Positions 25,627 through 37,420 of a stretch of 64,000 nucleotides of DNA are shown here, piece after piece. The stretch is from Aquilaria yunnanensis (Eukaryota > Streptophyta > Magnoliopsida > Malvales > Thymelaeaceae): contig CM077594.1 of NCBI GenBank assembly GCA_039654915.1, positions 89,232,893 to 89,296,892 of the forward strand, written 5' to 3'. Made by a program: the position numbers and the translations under genes. The number at the start of each line of letters is the position of its first letter. Within the stretch, counting starts at the first letter, position 1. The notes under the pieces were generated by a model, which worked only from the letters and a program-made list of their open reading frames with translations, made no database searches and had not been told where the DNA came from.

Positions 25627-28600
25627 AAATTCATTTGTTTTGTGTCTTCTTACCCCACATCTTCTCATAATAGTTCTTTAGTTTTTTTTTTTTTTTAGAA
25701 ATTAGCTGTGTTATTTGTTATTTGTTTGTATATGCTATAATTTTATTTTTATTCAATTTTTATTTGATGTTGAATCTTTTAATGTTACTTCATCAATTTA
25801 TGTTTTCTTAAATCAAAATTATATTATAAGAGATAGTTACATGATAATCATATTGTAAGTCTACTGTATATCCTACTTCATCCTACGTAAGTTAATCCTT
25901 TTGACTACACAAAGAAGAATCCTCTTCTACTTAATATATGTACATTCTAATATATTTGCTCTTTTTTTGTTAATTTCATAATTATTATTTAAAAGAAGAC
26001 ATATTTCTCTTACAAAACTCTAACAACTAAAATAATCCATATCACTCTCATAATTATCAAATAGCAAGTCATGCAATTACTTTTATTTTTATGTTATAAA
26101 CATACAGTTATCTATTTCTTTTACTTTTTAAAAAATAAAAATATAGTAATTAGTTGCTTTTATGTCATATTGTAATATGTCAGCAATTGATAAATATCTT
26201 ATAAAATATAGCATTTTAGAACACATCAAATACAAAAGGAACAATTCCAACAGTATTGAAAAAAAGTAAAAAAAAAAGAACAAATGAGCTTATTGATTAT
26301 AAGTCAGTGTATTTTCATGTAAAAGAAATATCCATGCTAGAAAATGCATATTTTATATTTATTCATATAACTAGTATGTTTATATGTCATTTAGATATAA
26401 ATTGAAGAAAAAAAAAAGACATCAACTGTGTTAAAAGTATTAAAAATTTTTAAATAAAAGAAGTACTAAACTTGCCCCACATGATATAATTTCTAAAGCC
26501 ATCACTAAAATTTGTGGCTCTCAAACTAAGTCTTCAGGTTGGAGCATCATCAAATAAGCTTTTGTCTATTAAGCAGAAACCATGCGACAAGATTCGCCCC
26601 GACTCCCCAATGTCTTAAAGAAATCGGCTTAATGACAATTCAAGCCCTTCACTTATTGAAGTTTAAGACACCAATTCCCAAATATAACGAATAAAACTTT
26701 TGCCCAAGTTAAGACATGTAGTGTTCAAGATTTAATTCCTTACTTTCTCTTTGGCCTCCCTCCCATATATATTAATATTACTACCAAATCTCACCCCCCC
26801 CCCCCCCCCCCAAATTCTAAAGTAAGACAAGACATGTACTATTATTTCTTAATATTTATTACATGCATATATTACACCATTGTTTTTTTAAAGAAAATTA
26901 CAATTTAAAAGAGGGTGATAAGAAAATAAATCCTGATATTGTCACCCTATATCTCACCTTTCTCTACTTAAGTTTACTCTTCAACTGCAAAAACAAGAAA
27001 TGCCTCTTATAATAAGTTAAGACTTAAACTTAATTGATCACAAGAAATTGTGAGTATCATACTAATAATCCAACATGCCCATCCACATCGGTTATATACT
27101 TATAATCGCGTTAATTATTTCATAGGAAAAAAATAGCAAAACATGTGTCTTTAGTTTTTTTTTTTTTAATTAATGAAGGCCCATGGACATTTATTTTTCA
27201 TATGCAAGAACATTACAAAACCAAGAAGTGGATTGTCTTTTCCTTGAAGAGCACCCACTTGTATTAAGACCTTTACGAGCTAGGATATGGGACAACCCTA
27301 TTACAGGTGCACCTAGTAAAAGAGAGAGTAAGAAGTAAACCGAGAACCTAGAAACAGCCTCACCAACAATAACTTCAAAATAAAAAAAAAATGTACACTA
27401 TAGAGTTCATTGACAGGGATTCGGGAGTCCAACTCGATAACTATCGCTTAAAGATTTCACTTTCTTACCTCGTTTATTGCCCACAATAAAGTGATAGCTT
27501 CAAGATATAATAATTCACGCCTGATATAGTAAAAAACATAAGCGAACTAACAAAGCCTCACAAGTATGATCCTGGACCAACTAAGCCCACCGGTGTATGT
27601 GTCTATAATTTAGAAGTAAAGAAATTTCCATCTCTACATAAAACAGTGAACTTTAAAATACGTTAATTATTATTTTTTTTTCTACTGACTGACTTGCTCT
27701 TGCTTGCATATACATTGTTACGTTAGTAGGATTAAGCATTTTAATGAAATTCGGGATGTGGACCCATTGGAATTGAATGTCGTTGGTGAGTCATATCTTA
27801 TGTCAGATAGCATCATAAATCACACAAATTATACCAAATGCATTAAATTTTCTGTATATCTTTCGGCAGTGAAAATATGCCAAATGGTTTTGTAGATGGT
27901 TCAATTCAAATAGGTTTTTTTCAGTCAAAATCAATTAGAAATATAATGCTTTAGAAGCTACTTTAGAAAAAGTTGAGGTGAAGTGTCCATCAACATTCAA
28001 AGCAGTGGTGCCACCACTCTTTAAATCTTGACCTTGATTAAGCGTATTCGTAAGTATTGTCAGCTGAGCTAATGCGTTGAAGAGATTCAAATAAGTTTTA
28101 CATGCATGTTTGTATTCGTTACCTGACATTATTTAGTAAACTAATTTTTTTTTTAAAAAAATTAACAAATGTAGAATCTTTTTTTTTTTTTTTTTTTACA
28201 TTTACCACTAGTTAGTGTTAGTGTGCTCGATGGTTTTGTGCATTATTTAAGTCGGAATTTGGGGACAGCGTATATCTAACTCTGCTGGAGTATAAAATTG
28301 TGGATTCTTTTATAAGTCTCAGTCCCACAATACTATATAAACAAAACTACACAGAGAAGCAGGAATTTTGGAGCTTCTTGTGTTATCTATTGGACTAAAA
28401 AAACACATATTTACCATTGGATCTAATGATTTTGCCCTAATCTCGTCTACCGATGGATGCTCTGCCTGCTATCTGTTCTGTTTGTGAGGTCAATTTTGTT
28501 AATTTACGGTCATCCCTACTTGTTTGTTTACTGCGTTTAATCAAGTACTATAAAATAACTTTCAAAAGAGTTGTACCCAGAAAGAAAAATATAACTTCAA

Positions 28601-29250
28601 AGAAGAAATTGAAGTGTATACAGACAACGGAAGTATACATATTAGAAAGACTATTAAGGTTTCACATTTGTATCAAAAGAGGCACGTTATTTCAATTCGT
28701 GACACTGAACTCTTTCAATTGTGCATGGTCGGTCCTTCAGTGACCAAATTGAAGATTTTAGCATTCTTCATGACAAACTTTGTAAAAGCAATTGCTTCAA
28801 CTTTAGCCATTCACTTGCAAAGAGAAGAATACACAATAAAGGGGCTTTGGGGGGCTAGGGTTTCAGTAATAAAGTTAACTCTGTTTACAAAAACAATTGC
28901 TGCAAAAATTTAGTCAAAGTATTTGAGGCACAACCGAAAAAGTTTGAAGGATAGATAAGAACAAAAAAAAGCGTTGAGTGACTCGTTGGCAGAAATGTTA
29001 ACTTTTGATGGCCTATTGCGATTTATGCCTGTACGTATTAAATTTTTATTTTTATTTATTTATTCATTTTTTTTTTGTATAACATTTATCTGATCAATAT
29101 ATTATCAAGCCAAATGGTCAAGTAATATTTGCACAAGCTTGCGGGATTAGCAATCCACCATCATCTGCACCATAATACGTGTTTCCTAGAGTCTATGGTA
29201 AGATGATATATTTGCATGAGGAAAGGTCAGGACTTGTCATTGTCACAAAT

Positions 29251-29366
29251 GACCCAACAGGACATCTAAATTTCTGCAATTACTTAAAATCGTGCATCAC
29301 AATTAAAAGACCCAACAGGACATCTAAATTTCTGCAATTACTTAAAATCATGCATCACAATTAAGA
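29251..29366. repeat. 58 bp tandem duplication
   Basis: A unit starting gacccaacaggacatctaaa at 29251 recurs at 29309 with about one difference. Non-coding. Confidence 0.85.
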
Positions 29367-30572
29367 TTCTTTTCTGCGGAAATGAAAGTGATAAAAAAGA
29401 AAAAGCCCAGATGGGTAATTTCTCTTTTTGCAAATGCTTGTACAAGGCAAGCCCAGATGGGCATTAACATAGATGGCAAAACATTCAACTCCCCTGCCCC
29501 CCCTCTCACTTTGAGCCACAAGGTTGTTCCTTGCCAAAACCAAATTTGCCAAAACTTAGCCTCCCATGACAATTACTCCTCTTCCCCAGATTAGGGCAAC
29601 TTTTTAACTCCCATTCCTAAAAACAATACAAGCAAGTTGTGTTACCAAATACTGAATTAGCAATTTGTTTTGTTGCATTTTCAAGAGAGGTGCCAAATGA
29701 AATTGTAACCGAACCCAGAAAAGCTCCCCTTGATCTGAGCAGTTGACAGTGAGGCTGCTGTCCGGTTCTGCACTTTGGCTGACTTGTTTCTACTAACTGT
29801 TCTACTAGTGAGTCAAATTTCAAAATTAAAAACCTTTTAATACATAAAGAAATTATCTTTGTCTTTGATGAGCTTTGAGCAAGTAGGATAAAATATTCGT
29901 GGATACAGAAAGATGTGAAGTCATGGGCAGAAGCTGTGTCTCTGCTAGGTGCGCGTGAACCCCATCTTCCAAATCTCACCCTATTCTAATAAGATGATGT
30001 CACAAATAGTTATAGAAACAAAACTGCCCTAAATTCAATTTTTTTAGAAGTAATTGTTTGACACCTAAATTTGTAAATTTACTTATGGAGGAGGGTGTTG
30101 TTTTTTTTTTTTAAACAAGTGGGCGCAACTTTTACTTCATTCACCTCAAAAACGATGAAATGTAAATTTTTTTTATCCCAAAAAATTGAAAAATTTCTAT
30201 TTTTAAAAAGTTTTTAACTTTCAATTTATGCTATTACCCTAATTTAGACTGATACTACATAAAACCCAATAAATTTTTTTTATTTTTGTTTAAATTCTCA
30301 TCATACAAAATCTAATAATAAATCTTTTCTTTTTTTTTTAATCATAATTTAAACTCTCATCGCATAAAATCAAAAAAAGATTTTTTTTTAATATTAGTTT
30401 CATGAATAAAATTAAAAAAATATATCATAAATTACATACACCGCAATCTCTGTACCTAACGCTTTATTATTTATGGAATAGAAAAAGTATAATAATTTCA
30501 TCTGTCCAGTATCTCTAATTGAGGAAAGAAATCAAAATTTTGTACAAGCAAATGTGTTTTGGATTTATGGAG

Positions 30573-30580
30573 TATATAAA
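30573..30580 (+). promoter_or_regulatory. Candidate TATA box of the receptor kinase
   Basis: TATATAAA about 335 bp upstream of the ATG, implying a leader of about 300 nt. That leader contains a GGTGGT-rich stretch (30616-30648) and a CAG/TAG-rich stretch (30836-30866). Confidence 0.45.
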
Positions 30581-30873
30581 TTTAGAGGGAGAAAGAGCTG
30601 GGGAGGGATCCTAGGAGTGGGTGGTGGTGTGGTGGAGGTGGTGGTGCCGTTTTGTTGATCTCTAGGCACTGGTTTTTTCCCTTTTCTTAAGTTCTTTATC
30701 TGCTTTTTCAGCTTATTTTATTGCATATAGTTTATACTTTTCTCTGCACTTGTGAAGTAGAAAATTGAACTTGGCCAGAGGAGGACTTGTTCTTACAGTT
30801 TGAGTTCAAGGCAAGCAAGCACAGAGAGAGAAAGAGAAGCAGCAGTAGCAGCAGTAGCAGCAGCAAAACCCAA

Positions 30874-30909
30874 ATGATGCAAACCCGAGAAGAAAGGTTT
30901 GGAAATTGA
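30874..30909 (+). promoter_or_regulatory. Upstream ORF (11 codons) just before the receptor kinase start
   Basis: Two consecutive ATGs at 30874 and 30877 open a reading frame out of frame with the kinase; it ends with TGA at 30907-30909, five bases before the main ATG at 30915. Such a placement could lower translation of the main ORF by forcing reinitiation, provided the leader is transcribed as inferred. Confidence 0.5.
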
Positions 30910-30914
30910 GGCAA

Positions 30915-33900
30915 ATGTCGATGCCCAGCTCGAGGCAATCGTCTCCTTTCTCCCATTATCTCTTTCCTCCTCCATTTGTTATCACATTTCTCTTCCTATG
31001 CTACTTCTTCCTCGCTGCCCTGCTCCCAATTTCTGCTTCTCCAAACACTGAAGCTTCCATTCTCTTCTCATGGCTACATTCTTCCCCATCTCCACCATTT
31101 TCCTTATCCGACTGGAACAACCATGATTCTACTCCATGTAAATGGACCTCCATAACCTGCTCTTCTCAGGGTTTTGTCACTCAAATCAGCATACAGTCCC
31201 AGCCTCTGCAGCTGCCTCTACCCACCAGTCTCTCCTCTCTCAAGTATCTCCAGAAACTGGTTATTTCTGATGCAAACCTCACAGGAACCATCCCAGATGA
31301 TATCGGGGATTGTACAGCGCTCACAAGCATTGATGTTAGTTCAAACAGTTTGGCGGGCTCGATTCCTCCTAGCATTGGGAAGTTGCAGAATCTTGAAGAC
31401 TTGATTCTGAATTCTAATCAGCTAACTGGGAAAATCCCAGTTGAGCTAAGCAGTTGCACCAGCCTCAAGAATCTCCTGCTCTTCGACAATCTTTTGTCTG
31501 GTTATATCCCTTCGGAGCTTGGAAAGTTGTCCGCTCTCCAAGTTCTTCGAGCAGGTGGGAACAAAGATATTGTGGGGCAAATTCCTGATGAGTTGGCAGA
31601 TTGCAGCAACTTGACTGTGTTGGGGCTAGCAGATACTCAAGTTTCCGGTTCCTTGCCTGCTTCATTTGGGAGACTGGGCAAGCTTCAGACCCTGTCAATA
31701 TACACCACAATGCTATCAGGGGAGATTCCTGCAGAAATAGGTAACTGTTCTGAGATTGTGAAATTGTTTCTCTATGAAAACAGTCTCTCGGGTTCGATTC
31801 CACCTGAGATTGGGAAGCTGCAGAAGCTAGAACAGCTTTTGTTATGGCAGAATAGTCTAGTGGGTGTAATACCAGAGGAGATTGGCAATTGTAGTAAACT
31901 GAGAATGATTGATTTCTCCTTAAATTCTTTGTCTGGGACAATCCCTTTATCCTTAGGGGGCCTTTCTGAGCTTGAAGAGTTCATGATTAGCAACAATAAT
32001 GTTTCTGGCACCATTCCCTCAAACATATCAAATGCTACAAATCTTGTACAGCTGCAGCTAGATACAAACCAAATTTCAGGTCTTATCCCATCAGACATTG
32101 GGAGGTTGTCACAGCTGACTGTGTTCTTTGCCTGGCAAAACCAGCTCGAAGGAAGCATTCCTTCAAGTTTGGCTAGTTGCACTAATCTTCAAGCACTGGA
32201 TTTGTCTCACAACTCTTTGACTGGTAGCATTCCTCCAGGCTTGTTTCAGCTGCAAAATCTCACTAAGCTTCTTCTGATCTCAAATGACATTTCCGGTACC
32301 ATGCCTCAGCAAATTGGTAACAGCAGCTCTCTTGTCCGGCTCCGGCTTGGAGACAACAGGATCACTGGCGCTGTTCCTAGAGAAATTGGCAGCCTAAAGA
32401 ACTTAAACTTTCTCGATTTATCTAGCAACCGCTTGTCTGGGGAGTTACCGGATGAGATTGGTGACTCTACAGAACTGCAGATGATTGATTTCAGCAACAA
32501 CATGTTAAAGGGTCCTCTGCCTAATTCTCTGTCATCACTTACTGGACTTCAGGTTTTGGATGTCTCAGTGAACCAACTATCTGGGGCAATTCCTGCAAGC
32601 TTAGGCCGACTTGCATCACTGAACAAGCTCATTCTAAGCAAAAACTCTTTCTCTGGATCAATACCTTCTTCTCTGGGGCTATGTTCAAGTCTTCAGTTGC
32701 TTGACCTCGGCGGCAACCAGCTAACTGGTGACATTCCTGTTGAACTAGGCCGCATCGAAGCACTCGAAATTGCTCTCAACTTGAGCTGCAATGGCCTAAC
32801 CGGGACAATACCGCCTCAAATATCTGCGCTCAACAAGCTCTCCATATTAGACCTTTCACATAACAGGCTAGAAGGTGGCTTGACTACTCTTTCGCGGCTC
32901 GAAAATCTGGTATCTCTCAACATTTCCAACAACAATTTCACTGGTTTTCTTCCAGACACGAAGCTGTTCAGGCAATTGCCGCAAGCAGACTTAGCTGGGA
33001 ATCCAGGTCTGTGTCCTAGCCAAAACACTTGCTTTGCCAGTGACATTACTGGAAAGGCAAACGAGCCCGATCTCAGGCGGTCGCGAAGACTGAAGCTTGC
33101 GATCGCCCTGCTTATCACATTGACAGTTGCAATGGTGATCATGGGCACGCTTGCGATGATTCGAGCCCGAAAGGTGTTAAAGGGCGATGATGATTCCGAG
33201 CTGGGAGAGTACTCGTGGCCATGGCAGTTCACACCGTTCCAGAAGCTCAACTTCTCTGTGGAGCAAATCCTCAAATGCCTGGTGGACAGTAACGTGATCG
33301 GAAAAGGCTGCTCCGGTGTCGTCTACCGGGCTGACATGGACAATGGGGAAGTCATAGCGGTAAAGAAGCTCTGGCCGGCAACAATGGCTGCCACAAATGG
33401 AGGCAGTGACGAGAAATCCGGATTCCGAGATTCCTTCTCCGCGGAAATCAAGACGCTGGGATCAATCCGACACAAAAACATCGTCCGGTTTCTGGGTTGT
33501 TGCTGGAATCGGAATACGAGGTTGCTGATGTACGATTACATGCCTAATGGAAGCTTGGGGTCTCTCCTCCATGAGAGGACTGGAAATGCTCTGGAGTGGG
33601 AGCTCCGGTACCAAATACTGTTGGGAGCCGCTCAGGGTTTGGCCTATTTGCATCACGATTGTGTCCCTCCGATCGTCCACAGAGACATTAAACCTAATAA
33701 CATCTTAATAGGCCTGGAATTCGAACCTTACATTGCTGATTTCGGACTTGCCAAGCTCGTCGACGATGGCGATTTCGGCCGTTCCTCCAACACTGTCGCT
33801 GGTTCTTTAGGCTACATTGCTCCTGGTAAGCATAATTTTCGTTTCCCTTATTTTCAAGTTTCAGTTTTGATTAATCTTTTCTTTACCTATTCAAGCGGGC

Positions 33901-34527
33901 ATAAAAATACAAAATTGATGAACTTGATTCAGATAAATGTGTGTGTGATTCTTTATTTGAAATTTCTCGTGGTTGCTTGCATCTCAAGTTATTGTGTTGC
34001 TTTTGCCGTTCCCAACTACAGAATACAGCTACATGATGAAGATCACAGAGAAGAGCGATGTGTATAGCTACGGAGTGGTGGCATTAGAAGTCTTGACGGG
34101 GAAGCAACCGATCGATCCAACGATCCCCGACGGGCTGCATGTGGTGGACTGGGTAAGGCACAAGAGAGGAGGGTTCGAAGTCCTTGATCAGAGCCTTTTG
34201 TGCCGGCCTGAGTCCGAACTGGAGGAGATGAGGCAGGCCCTATTAATAGCCTTGTTGTGTGTCAACTTCTGTCCCGACGAGAGGCCGACCATGAAGGATG
34301 TGGCCGCCATGCTTAAAGAGATTAAGCACGAAAAGGAAGAGTATGCCAAGGTTGATGTGCTCCTCAAAGGGTCACCAGCTCAAGAAAATTGTAAGGCGAC
34401 TTGTTCGTCCAAAGAACCGTCAGCAGAGAGGAATAATCTGTACAATAAGAGCAATAATTCGAGTTTCTCTGCTTCCTCTCTACTCTACTCATTGTCATCT
34501 AAAGAGAAAATCCGGCTTAAGTCATGA
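30915..34527 (+). CDS. RGI: LRR receptor-like kinase of the RGI (RGF1 INSENSITIVE) clade
   Basis: Plasma-membrane receptor kinase, class XI, of the clade that perceives sulfated RGF/GLV peptides to maintain root meristems. Exon 1 is 30915-33825 and exon 2 is 34022-34527; the single phase-1 intron lies inside kinase motif APE, as usual for the subfamily. The ATG at 30915 is the first in frame (a second is at 30921), giving 1138 aa. A hydrophobic signal segment lies near residues 20-42, about 22 LRRs with Cys-flanked caps follow, and the transmembrane helix is near 726-748. The diagnostic RxGG motif (LRAGGN, R about 212) is present. Kinase: IGKGCSGVVY loop, AVKKL lysine, HRDIKPNNIL (RD type, about 922) and DFG (about 942). 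The tail FSASSLLYS is typical of RGI1/RGI2. 'KPNN' instead of the usual 'KANN' and EYSYMMKI instead of EYGYSMKI are minor substitutions. It appears functional. Confidence 0.93.
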
Positions 34528-35139
34528 ATCATATAATTAAGCTCATAAGTAGAACAAGGGAGCTATTTTGGCTCTTTCTCTGTTTTTTTCCCCTTTCTTT
34601 TCAACTTCCCTGTTTCTTGATTTAAAAGTTACTAGTTCTTTATGTAAAGATGAAATTAGAATGTATTTGTTGTATCTGAATTCAGACGGGGAAAGGACAA
34701 AGACAAGATAGTATCATTACAACGTTGGCAATACTGTTGCAAGCAGGGGAAGCCTACGCAAGAGTTTCTTTCCTCGTCATAATCTATCACAATTCAACTA
34801 ATATATTGAGAAAAAGCAATTCATTGAAATAGCTCCAACAATCATATTCCGTTATAATATTGATATTAGATAATCAACATGTCAAGCAACTATTACCTAT
34901 TTCCAATTTTTACATTCGATGTATAAGAATAAAGTTTCATCATATTTGAAATGACAAACTAAGAAGGCTTTCTTTTAGAAAAAAAACCTAAACCGCAACA
35001 TCTCTCTATCACCCCCTCTTGCCATCTACTCCACCCTCACATGTTGTTTCCAGCTAGATTCAGGCTTTGATATGGATCTGTATGGTTTTCTTTCATTTTT
35101 TCTATTACTTGACTGACCTTATTTAATGTTATTAATTAG
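34528..35139. other. 3' flank of receptor kinase
   Basis: Likely 3' UTR (T-rich, with aatgtatttgttgtat near 34660), then AT-rich sequence. No gene seen. Confidence 0.45.
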
Positions 35140-35816
35140 GTTTAAGCATGTGCAGGCGGGTTGGGAAAATTCGCTACCCGTGAATATTTGTCTATGATAG
35201 ATGGGTAGATGGGTAAAAATACCTGTGACTAAGTAGACATGATTAATAAAATATACATGTCTGGTGGATACAGGTGGGTGATGGGTTTGGATATCCATGA
35301 TGGATTTACTCATCATACTCATGAAGTTAAAATACCTAATATACAATAGGTCAAAGTTTCTCTTATGCTTGATAAATTGATAGTATATCATAGGGTATAA
35401 GAAAATCTTATTCGACAATATGCCTATAAGATAAGAAAGGCCTAAATAATGCCTCGATACATTACAAATGGGCTTGGAAAATTGGGAGGCCACTCAGAAG
35501 GTATGCAACATCACAATACATTAATCAACTACATACTTTCAAATGATTGATATTATCAAAAAAACACAAGGTCCAAATAGTAGCAAACTATTACAAGCAT
35601 ATGATCACTGGTTTATAAAAAATGCTAGAAGCTTGACTTTGAGATTTTTTTCTTAAACCAAAACTTTATGTGAGTATGGATTACCTACGGGTACATATTA
35701 CCTATGGGTGACAAACGCAGGTAAAAAATTTCACCTATTGGCAGGTATCGAAAAAATTTGCAAGCACGAGTGGTGGTTAAAGGGTATCGGCACTCGATCT
35801 TCCCCGTTATCATCCC
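35140..35816. mobile_element. Probable non-autonomous hAT-like element, ~677 bp
   Basis: TAATTAG flanks both sides (35133-35139 and 35817-35823), consistent with a 7-8 bp duplication. The left part is rich in gcgggttggg and acccgtgaat phrases, and the right part has acctatgggtgac and gggtatcggcactcg, giving weak inverted symmetry typical of short hAT derivatives. Short terminal inverted repeats are not clear. No coding capacity. Confidence 0.4.
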
Positions 35817-36589
35817 TAATTAGATTGATGATGAATGCAATCTCTTTTAAATCATAGTGTTCAAGACTGATATGAGACTCTCATATGGTAGATTTTCAAT
35901 TAGAGGTAGGCAGCAATGGATCTGGGTTTTCTCTCGAATTCACTAGAATTTCGGCTCTGCATAGGTGTTTTGATATTTGACACTAAATATAAGGGCGATT
36001 GCAAAAAATAAAATCAGTCTTTATTTTTTTAGGCTTTATAGGTAGTCATTTTGTTTTTATAAATACTCGTTTTCAAGCCTTTGATACTTTTGTTGGTTCT
36101 AGCACTGTTTGGTTATTGTCAGCTTGGTCTAGGTTTTATTCCAATTATTTGTGAGTTTGTTATTCCAGATATATTCTAGTTTACATGAAAAGTACAAACT
36201 GACCCAATTTTCTTTCTTTCATTCAGTGTCACAGGAACTAATCTTTTAGTAGTTAATTTTATATTTATGTTGTCTTAATAGAGTTTTATACCATCATTGA
36301 TTTGTAAGATACCGTTTGACTTATTTTTAATTGGAATTAAACATATATTATTTTCTTTTTTTTTTTTTAAATGACAAACTATTTTTGAAACAAAATTATA
36401 TACAACTAGTATCATTGTATCAGTTTGTTCTACATAAAAGTTACATAGGATCTTTTTTTTCGTTACACAGAAGCATATTAAACAAATATTAAGGGAAAAA
36501 AGAAAATGCATAATCATGAACTGGAGAAACACAACGACGAGGTACCACCACCACCAAGCAGCGATCAAACTTCTCCATCTTATTGTGTG

Positions 36590-37420
36590 CATGGCCAATC
36601 ATACCTGCCATATGGTTGCTAAGATTGAGGTTACCCCATAACACGGATGTATTTGTGAGCAGTCAATAAGTATAATGATGCATCATAAAGAGGCATTGGA
36701 AGCAGTAAAGATTGCCCCCAACAAAGCTACCAATTCGGCTTCAAGAGCTTATGAGCAATTCGGCCAAACATACCCTTGTTGAATTCTAGGTGGCGCATTG
36801 GATCCCATCCATAACCAGGCTACTGCACCAAGACTAGTGGAACTGCGTCAAGCACCACCAACTACAAATATCTTAGGGGTTCGAACTAGACAATCAAGTT
36901 TTCAAGCACCCAAGTATGGCATACAGGATTTGTAAGGTTTGTAGAAAGAAAAGATGTAACTTTGAGGTAGTCTCTAGTGATACCAATTAGGTGAAGCAAG
37001 TTATTTCTCTTGGCTATAAGAGACTGAACATCAAATGAGACATTCCAAAAAACACACTCATTTCTGCCCAGTGATATAATCAAAATAGTAGAGACCAAAT
37101 AAGATATCAAATCTAAATGTCATTTACCCTAGTTCGTTAAAACCGATGAAAGCCAAGTCTCAAAGGATGAGAAATTTGAGTGTCATGGGTAGGCGCAAAA
37201 GGAGCCCCAAATGTTAGCAGATTCTAGACATTCCCAGAACAGGTGAAATGATGATTCCTCCTCCCCATGACAACTGGGGCAAATTGAATTTATGAATCCT
37301 CGATGGTGAGATGGATTAACTGCTATATAAAGAGCAATTGAAAGACATTTCCAAAAAAAAATATCTTAAGATTTTAAGGGATATTCAAGTCTCACAACCT
37401 TTTCATAATTCTAAAAGAGT
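36590..37420 (-). pseudogene. LINE (L1-type) remnant: zf-RVT and RNase H pieces
   Basis: On the minus strand, 37285-37190 reads CPSCHGEEESSFHLFWECLE followed shortly by NIWG, the zinc-binding region found after plant LINE reverse transcriptases. Further along, about 36780-36700 reads EAELVALLGAIFTASNA, the helix containing the catalytic Glu of the plant retroelement RNase H domain. Stops and shifts lie between them. No reverse transcriptase core is left in the window, so this is a 5'-truncated, decayed LINE. Confidence 0.6.

Larger units (their letters stand above)
24878..30572. other. 5.7 kb gene-poor intergenic region
   Basis: No supported gene. It holds a 66 bp tandem duplication (25495-25626), an 18-base C run (26794-26811), a 58 bp tandem duplication (29251-29366) and many A/T homopolymers. 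Short open frames at 28453-28913 and 29348-29979 have no recognisable domain and overlap one another in several frames. The last part, rich in ATTT tracts, leads into the receptor kinase promoter. Confidence 0.4.

Noticed and set aside
26794..26811. 18-base C run as a functional G-quadruplex site
   Set aside because: A single homopolymer of C is as likely a slippage or sequencing feature; no regulatory context.
30906..30914. Extending the receptor kinase start upstream to a TTG codon at 30906
   Set aside because: TTG is not a normal nuclear start in plants. The first in-frame ATG is 30915, and the signal peptide starts after it.
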